Shown in pieces: positions 31,128 to 40,272 of a DNA stretch of 64,000 nt; positions within the stretch are counted from its first letter, which is position 1; every line of letters begins with the position of its first letter. A program made the position numbers and the translations under genes. The DNA is from Flavobacterium celericrescens (GTDB taxonomy: Bacteria > Bacteroidota > Bacteroidia > Flavobacteriales > Flavobacteriaceae), in NCBI RefSeq assembly GCF_011392075.1, contig NZ_JAAJBV010000002.1:248001-312000 (forward strand). The letters run 5' to 3'. Below the pieces are notes generated by a model. That model was given only the letters and a program-made list of their open reading frames with translations, searched no databases and was not told where the DNA came from.

Positions 31128-32522
31128 ATGAATTTGAGTCACGAAGAAGAAGAAAACAGCTTATCCTTATCTAAATTCGAATCAATGTTAAAAACCAACA
31201 AAGTTTTTTTCTTTGATTCAGAAGAATTTGAAGACATTATTCTTCATTACATGGATACTGGCCGATTAAATTTGGCCAAAAAAGCGCTAAAATTAGGTTT
31301 AGAACAACACCCAAAATCTACTGGATTAAAATTGGTTCAAGTAGAAATGTTAGTCTATGAAGATAAACTCGATATAGCTGAAAAGTTATTAAATGAGCTG
31401 TATGCTATTGAACCTACTAACGAAGAAATCTATATCCAAAAAGCCAATATACATTCTAAAAGAGATGAACACGAAAAAGCTATTGAGTTTTTAAAAATCG
31501 CGCTTAAATACACTGATGATTATGCTGATGTGTACTCGATGATTGGCATGGAATATCTTTTCATGGATAATTTAGAATTAGCCAAAGAAAATTTTATCAA
31601 ATGTTTAGACGAAGATACAGAAGATTATTCGGCATTATATAACGTAGTATATTGCTTTGATTTCTTAGACCAAAACGAAGAAGCTATCGTATATTTAAAC
31701 AAATTCATAGATAAAAATCCTTACAGCGAAGTTGCTTGGCATCAATTAGGAAGACAATATTACGCTTTAAAAAACTACGAAAAAGCAGTTTGGGCATTCG
31801 AATATGCAACTTTAATTGACGAAAGTTTTTTAGGTGCGATAATGGAAAAAGCAAAATCGTATGAAAAGCTAAAAAAATTCCAAGAAGCTATTGATTGTTA
31901 CAAAATTGCAATTGAATTAGATGATCCTTCTTCTTTTGTTTTATTGCGTATGGCAAAATGTTACGAGCGACTTGGTAATGCTGAGTTTGCACTTAACTTC
32001 TATTTAAAAACAGTTCACGAAGATCCATTATTAGATAAAGGTTGGATTGCCATCACAGATTTTTATATTCGTCAAAAAAACTACCAAAAAGCCCTATATT
32101 ATGTCAACAAAGCCATTGGAATTGATGGTGATAATCCGCTATACTGGAAACGCTTTGCAGCAGTAAATAGTGCTTTACACTTTTTTGAAGAAGCTGAATA
32201 TGGTTATAGAAAAGCATTTGAATCGGGTGATGTAAATCTAGACACTTTTACACTTTGGACAGATGTATTACAATTTTTAGGTGAATTTGAAACCGCTATC
32301 GAAATATTGTTAGAAGCCACTAACCTATTCCCAGAAGAATATGAAATCGAATACCGCTTAGCAGGATTATACTTTTTGAGCAATGAAAACATCAAAGGTA
32401 ATTTCCACTTAAACAATGGATTGCGATTAAATTACAAAAATAAAACCGTATTAAAAGATTATTTTCCAGTTGTTTGGGAAAGAACAGAAGTACAAAACCA
32501 AATTGCAAAATTTAAAAAATAG
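31128..32522 (+). CDS. Tetratricopeptide repeat protein
   Basis: A 464-residue cytoplasmic protein built of about ten TPR units from residue 40 to 440, for example NEEIYIQKANIHSKRDEHEKAIEFLKIALK and SEVAWHQLGRQYYALKNYEKAVWAFEYAT. No signal peptide or membrane helix. TPR arrays bind partner proteins; the partner is not known. Situated in a plus-strand run with the class III aminotransferase and a DedA protein, 14 bases before the latter. Confidence 0.93.
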   Translation: MNLSHEEEENSLSLSKFESMLKTNKVFFFDSEEFEDIILHYMDTGRLNLAKKALKLGLEQHPKSTGLKLVQVEMLVYEDKLDIAEKLLNELYAIEPTNEEIYIQKANIHSKRDEHEKAIEFLKIALKYTDDYADVYSMIGMEYLFMDNLELAKENFIKCLDEDTEDYSALYNVVYCFDFLDQNEEAIVYLNKFIDKNPYSEVAWHQLGRQYYALKNYEKAVWAFEYATLIDESFLGAIMEKAKSYEKLKKFQEAIDCYKIAIELDDPSSFVLLRMAKCYERLGNAEFALNFYLKTVHEDPLLDKGWIAITDFYIRQKNYQKALYYVNKAIGIDGDNPLYWKRFAAVNSALHFFEEAEYGYRKAFESGDVNLDTFTLWTDVLQFLGEFETAIEILLEATNLFPEEYEIEYRLAGLYFLSNENIKGNFHLNNGLRLNYKNKTVLKDYFPVVWERTEVQNQIAKFKK

Positions 32523-32536
32523 TCCCCAAAAAACAC

Positions 32537-33187
32537 ATGGAATTAATTGAATTTTTATTAGAATTTCTAAAAGACCCATTAACCGTAATTCAAGAATTAA
32601 TTAAACAATACGATAATTTAATTTACTTCATACTTTTCTTAGTTGTTTTTGTTGAAACAGGATTTGTCGTAATGCCTTTATTGCCAGGTGATTCAATGCT
32701 TTTTGCTATTGGAGTAATTGCAGCAACTACTGGACAATTAAGTATGACAATTATAATTCCTTTGCTAATAATTGCAGCACTTTTAGGTGATAATGTCAAT
32801 TATTTTGTTGGAAAAAAATTTGGTGGTCTTATCAAGAAAAAACAAAAAATACTTTTTCTAAAAAAAGAATACATCACACAAACCGAACAGTTTTTTGAAA
32901 AAAATGGAGGAAAAGCAGTTATTATGGCACGTTTTGTTCCAATTGTAAGAACTATTGCGCCTTTTGTTGCAGGTGCTGGTAGTATGCAATATTACAAATA
33001 CATCATGTATTGCATTACTGGAGCCGTGATTTGGGTTACGAGTATTACCTTTTTAGGTTATTTTTTAGGTCAAGTGCCTTGGGTTAAAGAAAACTTTGAA
33101 AAGGTAGTTTTATCCATAATTATTATCTCTGTATTGCCAATTGTTATTAAATTGTTCAAAAAGAAAAATCAGGAAAAAACTGCTTAA
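32537..33187 (+). CDS. DedA family membrane protein
   Basis: A 216-residue DedA (VTT/SNARE-associated) membrane protein, a family implicated in lipid-carrier flipping and membrane homeostasis. The conserved VFVETGFVVMPLLPGDSMLFAIGVIA, the LLGDNVNYFVGKKFG segment and MARFVPIVRTIAPFVAGAGSMQYYKY with the essential R-x-x-P-x-x-R-x-x-x-P-x-x-A-G pattern are complete. About five hydrophobic segments. Confidence 0.95.
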   Translation: MELIEFLLEFLKDPLTVIQELIKQYDNLIYFILFLVVFVETGFVVMPLLPGDSMLFAIGVIAATTGQLSMTIIIPLLIIAALLGDNVNYFVGKKFGGLIKKKQKILFLKKEYITQTEQFFEKNGGKAVIMARFVPIVRTIAPFVAGAGSMQYYKYIMYCITGAVIWVTSITFLGYFLGQVPWVKENFEKVVLSIIIISVLPIVIKLFKKKNQEKTA

Positions 33188-33262
33188 AAAATAACATTCT
33201 CCTAACATTAAATAGTGAAATACTAACTAATTTTGATTAGTATCATTCATAAAACTCACACA

Positions 33263-34018
33263 ATGAAAAAGAAAAATAAAAAACAGCTAAAATTTGGTCT
33301 GATTGGTCAAAACATTAGTTATTCTTTTTCTCAAAAATATTTTACCGAAAAATTTGAAATTGGTCATTTTGACAATTGTGAATACAAAAATTACGATATA
33401 GCTTCCATCAAAGAATTTCCTAAAATTGTTAATGAAACAAAAGGTTTGATGGGGTTTAATGTTACTATTCCATACAAAGAAGAAATCATTCCGCTTTTAG
33501 ATAAACTTTCTAAAACTGCTAAAATAATTGGTGCCGTAAACTGCGTTACTGTTTCTAAAAAGAAAAAATTAAAAGGCTACAATACCGATTATTATGGTTT
33601 CAAAAAAACACTTTCGCCACTATTAAAAGATCATCACAAAAAGGCATTGATACTTGGAACTGGAGGAGCAAGTAAAGCAGTTGCATATGCGCTGCGAAAA
33701 CTAAAAATTGAATATGATTTTGTTTCTAGAACTCCAGACGAATTTCAATTTGGTTATAGCGATTTAAATGCTGAAGTTTTTGATGAATATCACATTATCA
33801 TCAATACAACTCCTGTTGGAACACATCCAAATGTTGAAAATTGTCCAGATTTAGACTACAGTTTGTTTACCAAAAAACACATCGCCTATGATTTGGTTTA
33901 CAATCCAGAAGAAACTACTTTTTTGAAAAAAGCCAAAGAACAGGGAGCAAAAACTAAAAACGGCTATGATATGCTAGTATTTCAAGCGGAAAAAGCTTGG
34001 AAAATATGGAATGAGTAG
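33263..34018 (+). CDS. aroE: Shikimate dehydrogenase (AroE)
   Basis: A 251-residue NADP-dependent shikimate dehydrogenase of the aromatic amino acid pathway. The substrate domain has SYSFSQKYF (residues 19-27) and FNVTIPYKEEIIPLLD with the catalytic Lys72 region; GYNTDYYGF supplies the catalytic Asp. The nucleotide-binding domain has ALILGTGGASKAVAYALRKL, NTTPVGTHP and the closing GYDMLVFQAEKAWKIW. The ATG at 33263 is chosen because a good -7 box (TAATTTTG, 33228-33235) overlaps the alternative start at 33233. Confidence 0.95.
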   Translation: MKKKNKKQLKFGLIGQNISYSFSQKYFTEKFEIGHFDNCEYKNYDIASIKEFPKIVNETKGLMGFNVTIPYKEEIIPLLDKLSKTAKIIGAVNCVTVSKKKKLKGYNTDYYGFKKTLSPLLKDHHKKALILGTGGASKAVAYALRKLKIEYDFVSRTPDEFQFGYSDLNAEVFDEYHIIINTTPVGTHPNVENCPDLDYSLFTKKHIAYDLVYNPEETTFLKKAKEQGAKTKNGYDMLVFQAEKAWKIWNE

Positions 34019-34194
34019 TTGTTTTTAAGCTTTAAATTTACTTAACAAACATCAAATCGTATCGAAGTTAAGCCCTAATTTCTATCTAAAAATATCGTTT
34101 CAAAGAAAATAACAGATAATTAGTCGATTTTTTTTGAATTTTCGTAGTGCTTTACTATCTTCACACCTTAATAGTAACCTTAAGCATTTATACA

Positions 34195-36090
34195 ATGTCA
34201 GAAGCACAACACGATAACCTGCAAAACGCAGACGGACAAGACCCAATTGAACAACAAATCGAACAACAAGATGATGTTACAATTATTAGTCAATCAGTTT
34301 TAGAAGAAATTGATAATTCGAATGCAGAAGAAAATGAAGATGATTCGATAAAAGAAAAGCACGAAATCCCAATGCTGGATTACGATGCCTTGTCGATGGA
34401 AGAATTAACAGATGAACTAGAAAAACTAGTTGAAAATGAAAAAGTAATGGCTATTAAAGATCATGCTGAAGGAATCAGAAAAGCTTTTTCAGACAAATAC
34501 CATCATTTTATAGATGAAAAAAGAGAGGAATTCAATGCGCAAAACAACGAAGAAGGTGTTGATTTTGAGTACCATTTCCCTTTAAAAAATAAATTTGATA
34601 AAATTTTTAACGACTATAAAGCAAATAAAGCCAAACATTTTAAACAATTACAAAATAATTTAGAACACAACTTTGCGGTTCGTGAAGCGTTGATTGAAGA
34701 GTTAAAACAACTCATCGATTCAGGTGATTCTAACATTGGCGACATGTTTAAAAAAGCGAATGACATTCGTGAACGTTGGAAAAATGCTGGAGCGATTCCA
34801 AGAGATAAATACAACATCTTGTGGAACAATTATCATTTTCACACTGAGCGTTTTTACGATGTAATGCATTTAGACAAGGAAGCGCGCGATTTAGATTTAA
34901 AAAACAATCTAGAACAAAAGCAACACATTATTGCTAAAGCGAAGGAATTACTAAACGAAGAAGACGTTATGAAAGCTTTCCGCGAGTTGCAATTGTTACA
35001 CCGTGTATGGAAAGAAGAAATTGGTCCAGTTGACAGAGAACACAGAGAAGCAATTTGGAACGAATTCAGTGAAATTACCAAACAAATGCACGATAAACGT
35101 GAAGCATTATATGCCGTTGCCAGAGGTAAAGAAACTGAAAACTTAGCCGTTAAAAACGAAATTATTGCTCAAATTGAAGCTTTGGGAACCGAAAAAATCG
35201 ATTCGCACAGTGGATGGCAAGCACAAATTAAAAAGTTAGAAGCTTTGCGCGAAGCCTTTTTCAAAGCAGGAAAAGTACCAGCGGAAGTTACTGAAGATAC
35301 TTGGGCAAAATTCAAAAATGCGGTTAGAGCATTCAATGTGCACAAAAACGTGTTTTACAAAGATATTAAGCACGAGCAACACGAAAACTTGACTAAAAAA
35401 TTAGCTTTAGTTGAACAAGCAAAATCATTACAAGAAAGTACCGATTTCAATACTGCAACGCCAATTATGAAGAAAATTCAAGACGATTGGAAAAAGATTG
35501 GTCACGTACCTCGTAAATATTCAGACAGCATTTGGAAAGATTTTAAAGATGCATGTAATGCTTATTTTGATAGAATGCACGAAGCAAGAAACGCTGAAAG
35601 TAGCGAAGAAGTAGAAGCATTTGAAAAGAAAAAAGCCTTTTTAGAAGAATTAAAAGATTTTACACTTTCTGGAGAGCATAAAGCCGATTTAGATGCGATA
35701 AAAGCACACATTGCTACTTGGAAAACATTTGGCAAAGTGCCGTTTAACCGCAGACACATCGAAGGAAAATTCAATAAAATTTTAGATGCCTTGTTTGAAA
35801 AACTAAGTATGTCTAAAAAAGATACTGAAATGATGCGTTTTAGCAACCGTTTAGAGCAATTATCAGAAGGAGACGACAAACGCGCTTTAGAACAAGAGCA
35901 ATTCTTTATTAGAAAAAAAATCGACGAAATACAAAGCGAAATTTTCCAATTAGAAAACAATATTCAGTTTATTAGCAGTAGTTCGAAAGGTGAAAATCCT
36001 TTTATTAAAGAAGTTCAAAAAAGCATTGAACGCCACAAAGACGATTTGAAATTGTGGAAAGAAAAACTACAGCAGATTAAAAATATGTAA
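34195..36090 (+). CDS. DUF349 domain-containing protein
   Basis: A 631-residue highly charged, helical protein. An acidic, Gln/Asn-rich N-terminal tail (residues 1-60) is followed by five or so DUF349 three-helix repeats with recurring W-K-x-x-G-x-V/I-P-R patterns (WKNAGAIPRDKYNILWNNY, WKEEIGPVDREHREAIWNEF, FFKAGKVPAEVTEDTWAKF, WKKIGHVPRKYSDSIWKDF, WKTFGKVPFNRRHIEGKF). The C-terminal 90 residues are coiled coil. The family's function is unknown; the repeats suggest a scaffold. Initiation at 34195 (MSEAQHDNLQNADG) is preferred to an upstream in-frame start at 34147. Confidence 0.93.
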   Translation: MSEAQHDNLQNADGQDPIEQQIEQQDDVTIISQSVLEEIDNSNAEENEDDSIKEKHEIPMLDYDALSMEELTDELEKLVENEKVMAIKDHAEGIRKAFSDKYHHFIDEKREEFNAQNNEEGVDFEYHFPLKNKFDKIFNDYKANKAKHFKQLQNNLEHNFAVREALIEELKQLIDSGDSNIGDMFKKANDIRERWKNAGAIPRDKYNILWNNYHFHTERFYDVMHLDKEARDLDLKNNLEQKQHIIAKAKELLNEEDVMKAFRELQLLHRVWKEEIGPVDREHREAIWNEFSEITKQMHDKREALYAVARGKETENLAVKNEIIAQIEALGTEKIDSHSGWQAQIKKLEALREAFFKAGKVPAEVTEDTWAKFKNAVRAFNVHKNVFYKDIKHEQHENLTKKLALVEQAKSLQESTDFNTATPIMKKIQDDWKKIGHVPRKYSDSIWKDFKDACNAYFDRMHEARNAESSEEVEAFEKKKAFLEELKDFTLSGEHKADLDAIKAHIATWKTFGKVPFNRRHIEGKFNKILDALFEKLSMSKKDTEMMRFSNRLEQLSEGDDKRALEQEQFFIRKKIDEIQSEIFQLENNIQFISSSSKGENPFIKEVQKSIERHKDDLKLWKEKLQQIKNM

Positions 36091-36095
36091 GATAG

Positions 36096-36125
36096 AATCC
36101 CGAGTGAGAGCTTGGGATTTTTTTT
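36096..36125 (+). terminator. Rho-independent terminator after the DUF349 gene
   Basis: AATCCCGAG (36096-36104) pairs with CTTGGGATT (36111-36119), one G-T wobble, 6-base loop, followed by a long T run. Confidence 0.9.
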
Positions 36126-36161
36126 GTTTAAAAATTAACAAAATGTACAGATTTTCTGTAA

Positions 36162-36190
36162 TTGGATTTGTGGGGATTTGGGTATATTTG
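36162..36190 (+). promoter_or_regulatory. Promoter of the exported TPR gene at 36234
   Basis: TTG (36162-36164), an 18-base spacer and TATATTTG (36183-36190) match the Bacteroidota -33/-7 arrangement. It lies downstream of the DUF349 terminator and 43 bases before the next start codon. Confidence 0.75.
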
Positions 36191-36233
36191 AAAAAATAAT
36201 TTATACACTTACCAAAAACAAAACAGATTTTTC

Positions 36234-37085
36234 ATGAAATATCTTATAATTTTTTTTACTCTTTTCTCATTTTCAATCAATGCTCAAAATGTTTTAAAAT
36301 TTGACAAAAGAAATGTCCAATGTGAAGACAAATGGGTGGCTTATCAAATGGACAAAGATAGCACGTATATGTTCGGTTTCATTTATATTGATGCTCAAGC
36401 CGGTTTAACCTTAAACTACGAAGGTAAATTTAAAATTGACAACAAAGGCAAATTCAATAGAGTAGAAAACGATGTTAATAGTAAAACTGGTTTTATTATA
36501 GCTAGATTACAACCAAATCGTGTTGCGATTGCTGAAATTCCAGAGTCAAAATTCAAAGAATTAAATATTCAAAAGACACCAGAATGGCTAAAAAATTATA
36601 AAAGCGATGAAAATTCAGTAGAAAGACTTTATAATTGGGGTTATATGTACAATGGCTGGAATGAATGTGAAAAAGCTTTAACTTTTTTAGAAAAAGCAGA
36701 TAAAATTGATCCAAACTACAAAGGTTTACAAACTGAGCTAGCTTTTTCATATAATGCGTTAGGAAAATATGATAAGGCAGAAATTTCATTAAAAAAAGCA
36801 ATTGCACAAAATCCTAAAGATTGCTATACATACAAAGAATTGGCTTTTACATACACAAATACTGCTAATTTTGAAAAAGTTGCTGAAACATATAAAACAA
36901 TGTCTAAAATTTGTTCTGAAAAAGTTTTCATACAAGAAACAGCTTATAATCTAGCATATGAATATTACAAAATAAAAGATAAAGTAAATTTTAAAAAATG
37001 GAAAGCTGAAGTTGAAAAATGGGCTAATTCGGATAGTCAATACATAAAAAATCTAATCCAAATGGAAATAGAACTGAGCAAATAA
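36234..37085 (+). CDS. Exported tetratricopeptide repeat protein
   Basis: A 283-residue protein with a signal peptide (MKYLIIFFTLFSFSINAQ). The N-terminal half (about 20-120) is an unrecognised beta-rich region; the C-terminal half has at least two TPR units (YNWGYMYNGWNECEKALTFLEKADKIDPNYKG and LAFSYNALGKYDKAEISLKKAIAQNPKD). Located probably in the periplasm. No partner is evident from the neighbourhood. It has its own promoter. Confidence 0.85.
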   Translation: MKYLIIFFTLFSFSINAQNVLKFDKRNVQCEDKWVAYQMDKDSTYMFGFIYIDAQAGLTLNYEGKFKIDNKGKFNRVENDVNSKTGFIIARLQPNRVAIAEIPESKFKELNIQKTPEWLKNYKSDENSVERLYNWGYMYNGWNECEKALTFLEKADKIDPNYKGLQTELAFSYNALGKYDKAEISLKKAIAQNPKDCYTYKELAFTYTNTANFEKVAETYKTMSKICSEKVFIQETAYNLAYEYYKIKDKVNFKKWKAEVEKWANSDSQYIKNLIQMEIELSK

Positions 37086-37208
37086 ATACATAGAATCACC
37101 ATCTAGCACAAGTGTCACCCTCGTGAATACAAAAAAAACACTAAAAAATCCCTTAAGAGATACTTTTAGCATTAAAAAATAGACAAAAAAAAATTTAAAA
37201 TATATTAC

Positions 37209-37712
37209 ATGATACATTTACTTTGGACATTACTTAATGCTTCATTAATAATTTTCTTTTTTTATTTAATTGTTGGATTCATCATTAAAGGAAAGAAAAT
37301 TTTTAATCCTCAAATTAAAGTGTTTTCAATTCTAATAATGACATTAGGAATCATTCAGATTATTTCAGCAACAAAAACGTCGAAAAAAATTAACCGAATT
37401 ACAATAACCACTGATTATAAAAAAACGAACAGCTCAAAAATTAAAAAAATAGTACTTGAAGATAATTTAGTTTTTGATATTAACCTTCGCGTCAAATATT
37501 CAATTGAGAATAACGATTATATTCCTATAGAAAGCTATAGTTTTCTGACGGGTCTAATTAGTGGTTATAATTGGGAATTCAAATCTTTTGAAACTCAAGT
37601 TTACAAAACAAATGAAAAAGCAACTTTTACAGCTGATGGAGTTTTGAAATGGAATCTTTTCGGTATAAATATATATAGCGAATACAAAACATTTAGTGGA
37701 ATAATCGAATAA
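37209..37712 (+). CDS. Hypothetical membrane-anchored protein
   Basis: A 167-residue protein with two N-terminal hydrophobic helices (about residues 3-26 and 38-55) and a soluble part rich in Lys, Ile and aromatic residues (for example IESYSFLTGLISGYNWEFKSFETQVYK). I do not recognise a family. The gene stands alone between a TPR gene and convergent minus-strand genes. The amino-acid composition and a membrane-helix start make it a credible gene, but there is no other support. Confidence 0.65.
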   Translation: MIHLLWTLLNASLIIFFFYLIVGFIIKGKKIFNPQIKVFSILIMTLGIIQIISATKTSKKINRITITTDYKKTNSSKIKKIVLEDNLVFDINLRVKYSIENNDYIPIESYSFLTGLISGYNWEFKSFETQVYKTNEKATFTADGVLKWNLFGINIYSEYKTFSGIIE

Positions 37713-37772
37713 AGAATACTTCGTTACCTCAGCATGACAAACGAGATAAAAACTTTGCGTTTAAATTACCTT

Positions 37773-38060
37773 TTAAAACTCATATTCCCTTTCCACTTTA
37801 GCAATTCTTACTTTGTAATTTTTGTACCAAGTGGTTTTGCCTTTTTCTTGTGCTTCTACATGTTCCATATTAGCTTTCCAGTTTTTTATGGCTTCTAAGC
37901 TTTCCCAATACGAAACAGTGATTCCAATTTCGCTTCGTGCGCTTTCCATGCCTATATATCCAGGTTGGGCTTTGGCTAATTCCACCATTTTAATTGCCAT
38001 TTCGACATAACCTGCTTCAACTTCGGTTCTAGTAGAGGTAAAAATTACTGCGTAGTACAT
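37773..38060 (-). CDS. Antibiotic biosynthesis monooxygenase (ABM) family protein
   Basis: A 95-residue ferredoxin-like alpha/beta protein of the ABM family: MYYAVIFTSTRTEVEAGYVEMAIKMVELAKAQPGYIGMESAR followed by GITVSYWESLEAIKNWKANMEHVEAQEKGKTTWYKNYKVRIAKVE. Such proteins are dimers that may be heme- or quinol-active monooxygenases; the reaction is not known here. The W-x-S-x-E-A-I-x-x-W pattern is characteristic. Followed on the plus strand by short-period repeats in the spacer to mazG. Confidence 0.92.
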   Translation of the reverse strand: MYYAVIFTSTRTEVEAGYVEMAIKMVELAKAQPGYIGMESARSEIGITVSYWESLEAIKNWKANMEHVEAQEKGKTTWYKNYKVRIAKVEREYEF

Positions 38061-38062
38061 GA

Positions 38063-38170
38063 AAATTATAAATTAAAAATTATGAATTACGAATAGTTCT
38101 CAATACGATTTCTACTAAATCACTCGAACTGACAACTATTACTGAACACTGCGACTGACCACTGAATACT
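38063..38170. repeat. Short-period intergenic repeat tract
   Basis: Two low-complexity tracts: an AAATTA/AATTAT-rich stretch at 38063-38095 and, at 38129-38170, repeated ACTGA/ACT words (ACTGACAACT, ACTGAACACT, GCGACTGACCACTGAATACT). The second part just enters the end of mazG. The 11-mer ACTGCGACTGA recurs in the spacer at 54020-54043. Confidence 0.7.
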
Positions 38171-38942
38171 AAAGTTTCTTCGCTTCTTCCCAAAAAACAT
38201 CCATTTCGGCTAGCGTCATGTCCATTAAAGGTTTGCCTAATTCGGTGGCTTTGCTTTCTAAATATTGGAAACGTTTGATGAATTTTTTGTTGGTACGTTC
38301 TAAAGCATCTTCAGGGTTTACTTTTAAGAATCGGGCGTAGTTTATCATAGAGAACAAAACGTCGCCAAATTCGGCTTCTATTTTGTCTTGATTGCCGGCT
38401 TGTACCTCAACTTGGAGTTCGCTTAGCTCTTCTTGTACTTTGTCCCAAACTTGGTGCGGTTCTTCCCAATCAAATCCAACACCTTTTACTTTGTCTTGAA
38501 TGCGACTTGCTTTTACTAATGCTGGTAAACTTTTAGGCACACCTTCCAAAACTGATTTTTTGCCTTCTTTCAGTTTTAGTTTCTCCCAATTTTGCTTTAC
38601 TTCCTCTTCGTCAGCCACTACCACATCGCCATAAATATGAGGATGACGATCGATTAATTTGTCACAAATCGAATTTGCTACATCACCAATATCAAACGCA
38701 TTGGTTTCACTACCAATTTTCGCATAAAACACAATGTGCAACAACACGTCGCCCAACTCTTTCTTAATTTCCTGTAAATCGTTATCTAAAATAGCATCGC
38801 CTAATTCGTAGGTTTCTTCAATCGTCAAATGACGTAGACTTTCGAGCGTTTGCTTTTTATCCCACGGACATTTTTCGCGCAAATCGTCCATAATATCTAA
38901 AAGTCGATTGAAAGCTTGCAGTTGTTGTTGGCGTGTGTTCAT
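38169..38942 (-). CDS. mazG: Nucleoside triphosphate pyrophosphohydrolase MazG
   Basis: A 257-residue MazG enzyme that hydrolyses (d)NTPs to monophosphates. Two MazG folds: the first has CPWDKKQTLESLRHLTIEETYEL and KKELGDVLLHIVFYA (metal-binding E-E-x-x-E and E-x-x-D); the second starts about residue 150 with VKASRIQDKVKGVGFDW and has EAEFGDVLFSMINYAR. Full length for a two-domain family member. Faces the same way as def and ruvX upstream but separated by the DUF5606-like gene and its terminator. Confidence 0.97.
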   Translation of the reverse strand: MNTRQQQLQAFNRLLDIMDDLREKCPWDKKQTLESLRHLTIEETYELGDAILDNDLQEIKKELGDVLLHIVFYAKIGSETNAFDIGDVANSICDKLIDRHPHIYGDVVVADEEEVKQNWEKLKLKEGKKSVLEGVPKSLPALVKASRIQDKVKGVGFDWEEPHQVWDKVQEELSELQVEVQAGNQDKIEAEFGDVLFSMINYARFLKVNPEDALERTNKKFIKRFQYLESKATELGKPLMDMTLAEMDVFWEEAKKL

Positions 38943-39020
38943 TATTGGTGATGTTTATTTGACGTTGAGACAAGTCATTGACTTGTCTGTACTATATTGA
39001 TGGAAATAATATCGTAAAAA

Positions 39021-39052
39021 TAAAAAATCCCACGTGGAAAACGCAGGATTTT
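39021..39052 (-). terminator. Terminator after the DUF5606-like gene
   Basis: On the minus strand AAAATCC (39052-39046) pairs with GGATTTT (39030-39024), with a 2x2 internal mismatch and an inner CGT/ACG stem around GGAAA-type loop, then a T-rich run (ATTTTTA). It is 20 bases beyond the stop codon. Confidence 0.8.
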
Positions 39053-39072
39053 AAAATATAGTTTTCAACTAC

Positions 39073-39504
39073 TTATTCAGCAGCTGGAGTTTCTTCTTCT
39101 TTTACTTCTTTAGATAAAGCTTCAACAGAAACAAAACCTTTAGGCTGTAATAAATTGTACCAATTTAAGATTTTTTTGATGTCAGAAGCATATACTCTGT
39201 CTTCATCAAATTCTGGTAAAATTTCTCTAAAATATGCTTTTAATTTAGCATCATCCTCTTTGTGAGACATTGCTAAACCGTCGTTTTCTTTAGTTGCAAT
39301 TGCTTTTAGAACTTCTGCTAAACGCACTTCTTCTGAATACGTGTACACTGCAATTTCTGATAACAAACTTACGTTGGCTCTCATTCCTACTGTTATTTTC
39401 TTTCCGTCTAATAAAGATTCGGCTACAAATCCTGTACGAGTTTGAATTTTTAATTCATATAAACCTGGTTTCCCAGAAACTGCTAATATTTTTTGAATGC
39501 TCAT
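39073..39504 (-). CDS. DUF5606-like conserved Bacteroidota protein
   Basis: A 143-residue cytoplasmic protein. The first half (MSIQKILAVSGKPGLYELKIQTRTGFVAESLLDGKKI) is a beta-rich module and the second half (VYASDIKKILNWYNLLQPKGFV) is helical; both are familiar from DUF5606, a small protein almost restricted to Bacteroidota. Function unknown. A TATATTTG -7 box lies at 39527-39534 on the minus strand. It follows def in the same direction, with a repeat-containing spacer between. Confidence 0.85.
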   Translation of the reverse strand: MSIQKILAVSGKPGLYELKIQTRTGFVAESLLDGKKITVGMRANVSLLSEIAVYTYSEEVRLAEVLKAIATKENDGLAMSHKEDDAKLKAYFREILPEFDEDRVYASDIKKILNWYNLLQPKGFVSVEALSKEVKEEETPAAE

Positions 39505-39526
39505 TTTTCTTACTTATTAAGGTTGG

Positions 39527-39534
39527 CAAATATA
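39527..39534 (-). promoter_or_regulatory. -7 box of the DUF5606-like gene
   Basis: TATATTTG on the minus strand matches TAnnTTTG and lies 22 bases before the start codon. Immediately upstream is a 14-base tandem duplication, so the -33 region falls within repeat sequence. Confidence 0.55.
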
Positions 39535-39540
39535 TTATTT

Positions 39541-39603
39541 AAAGTGAAATGTGAAAAGTGAAATGTGAAAAAGTTTAGTTAAAATAGTTATTTACTTTTC
39601 ACT
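39541..39603. repeat. 14-base tandem duplication with an inverted partner
   Basis: AAAGTGAAATGTGA occurs twice head to tail (39541-39568). GTGAAAAGT within it (39551-39559) is matched by its reverse complement ACTTTTCAC at 39595-39603, so the tract can form a stem-loop. It lies between def and the DUF5606-like gene. Confidence 0.75.
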
Positions 39604-39619
39604 ATTAACGAATCACTAA

Positions 39620-40207
39620 TTAACGTCCTTTTTTGTTTACGTATTTCATTTTATAATCGGGTCTTGCTTTACCATCCATAATGTTTTGCAATTTCTTCCC
39701 AATTAACTTCTTTTTCAACATTGATAAGTGATCGGTAAATAAAATTCCTTCAATGTGGTCATACTCATGTTGGATAACGCGTGCGATTAAACCATCATAT
39801 ACTTCTGTTTTCTTATTGAAATCTTCATCAAAATATTCAATTGTAATCGTATCATGACGAAAAACATCTTCACGCACATCTGGAATACTCAAACAACCTT
39901 CATTAAATCCCCAAATATCACCTTCTTCTTTGATGATTTTGGCATTGATGAACGTTTTCTTGAAATCTTTCATTAAAGCCGCTTCTTCTTTAGAAATATC
40001 ATCGCTATCACTAAAAGGTTCCGTATCTATTACAAACAAACGAATGGCTAATCCAACTTGTGGAGCAGCTAATCCAACGCCGTGTGCATGATACATCGTG
40101 TCATACATATTAGCAATCGTTTCTTTTAGGTTAGGATATTCTGGCGTAATTTCTTCACAAACTTTGCGCAGTACTGGTTCTCCATATCCGTATATAGGTA
40201 AAATCAT
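39620..40207 (-). CDS. def: Peptide deformylase
   Basis: A 195-residue metalloenzyme that removes the formyl group from N-terminal formyl-Met. Motif 1 GVGLAAPQVG (residues 43-52), motif 2 EGCLSIP with metal ligand Cys105, motif 3 QHEYDHIEG with His147, catalytic Glu148 and His151. Length typical for Bacteroidota, with a C-terminal basic tail. It follows ruvX by about 65 bases on the same strand, the usual order in flavobacteria. Confidence 0.98.
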   Translation of the reverse strand: MILPIYGYGEPVLRKVCEEITPEYPNLKETIANMYDTMYHAHGVGLAAPQVGLAIRLFVIDTEPFSDSDDISKEEAALMKDFKKTFINAKIIKEEGDIWGFNEGCLSIPDVREDVFRHDTITIEYFDEDFNKKTEVYDGLIARVIQHEYDHIEGILFTDHLSMLKKKLIGKKLQNIMDGKARPDYKMKYVNKKGR

Positions 40208-40272
40208 TTTGTAAATTTTATTATTTGTAAACTTAAAATCGGATTTGTTACATCAAATTTCGTGCAAAAGTA

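Noticed and set aside
35562..35960. 132-codon open frame on the minus strand inside the DUF349 gene
   Set aside because: It mirrors the helical repeats of DUF349 and reads as Ser/Phe/Leu-rich shadow coding.
39541..39603. CRISPR array
   Set aside because: Repeats are short, tandem without spacers, and no cas genes are in the window.
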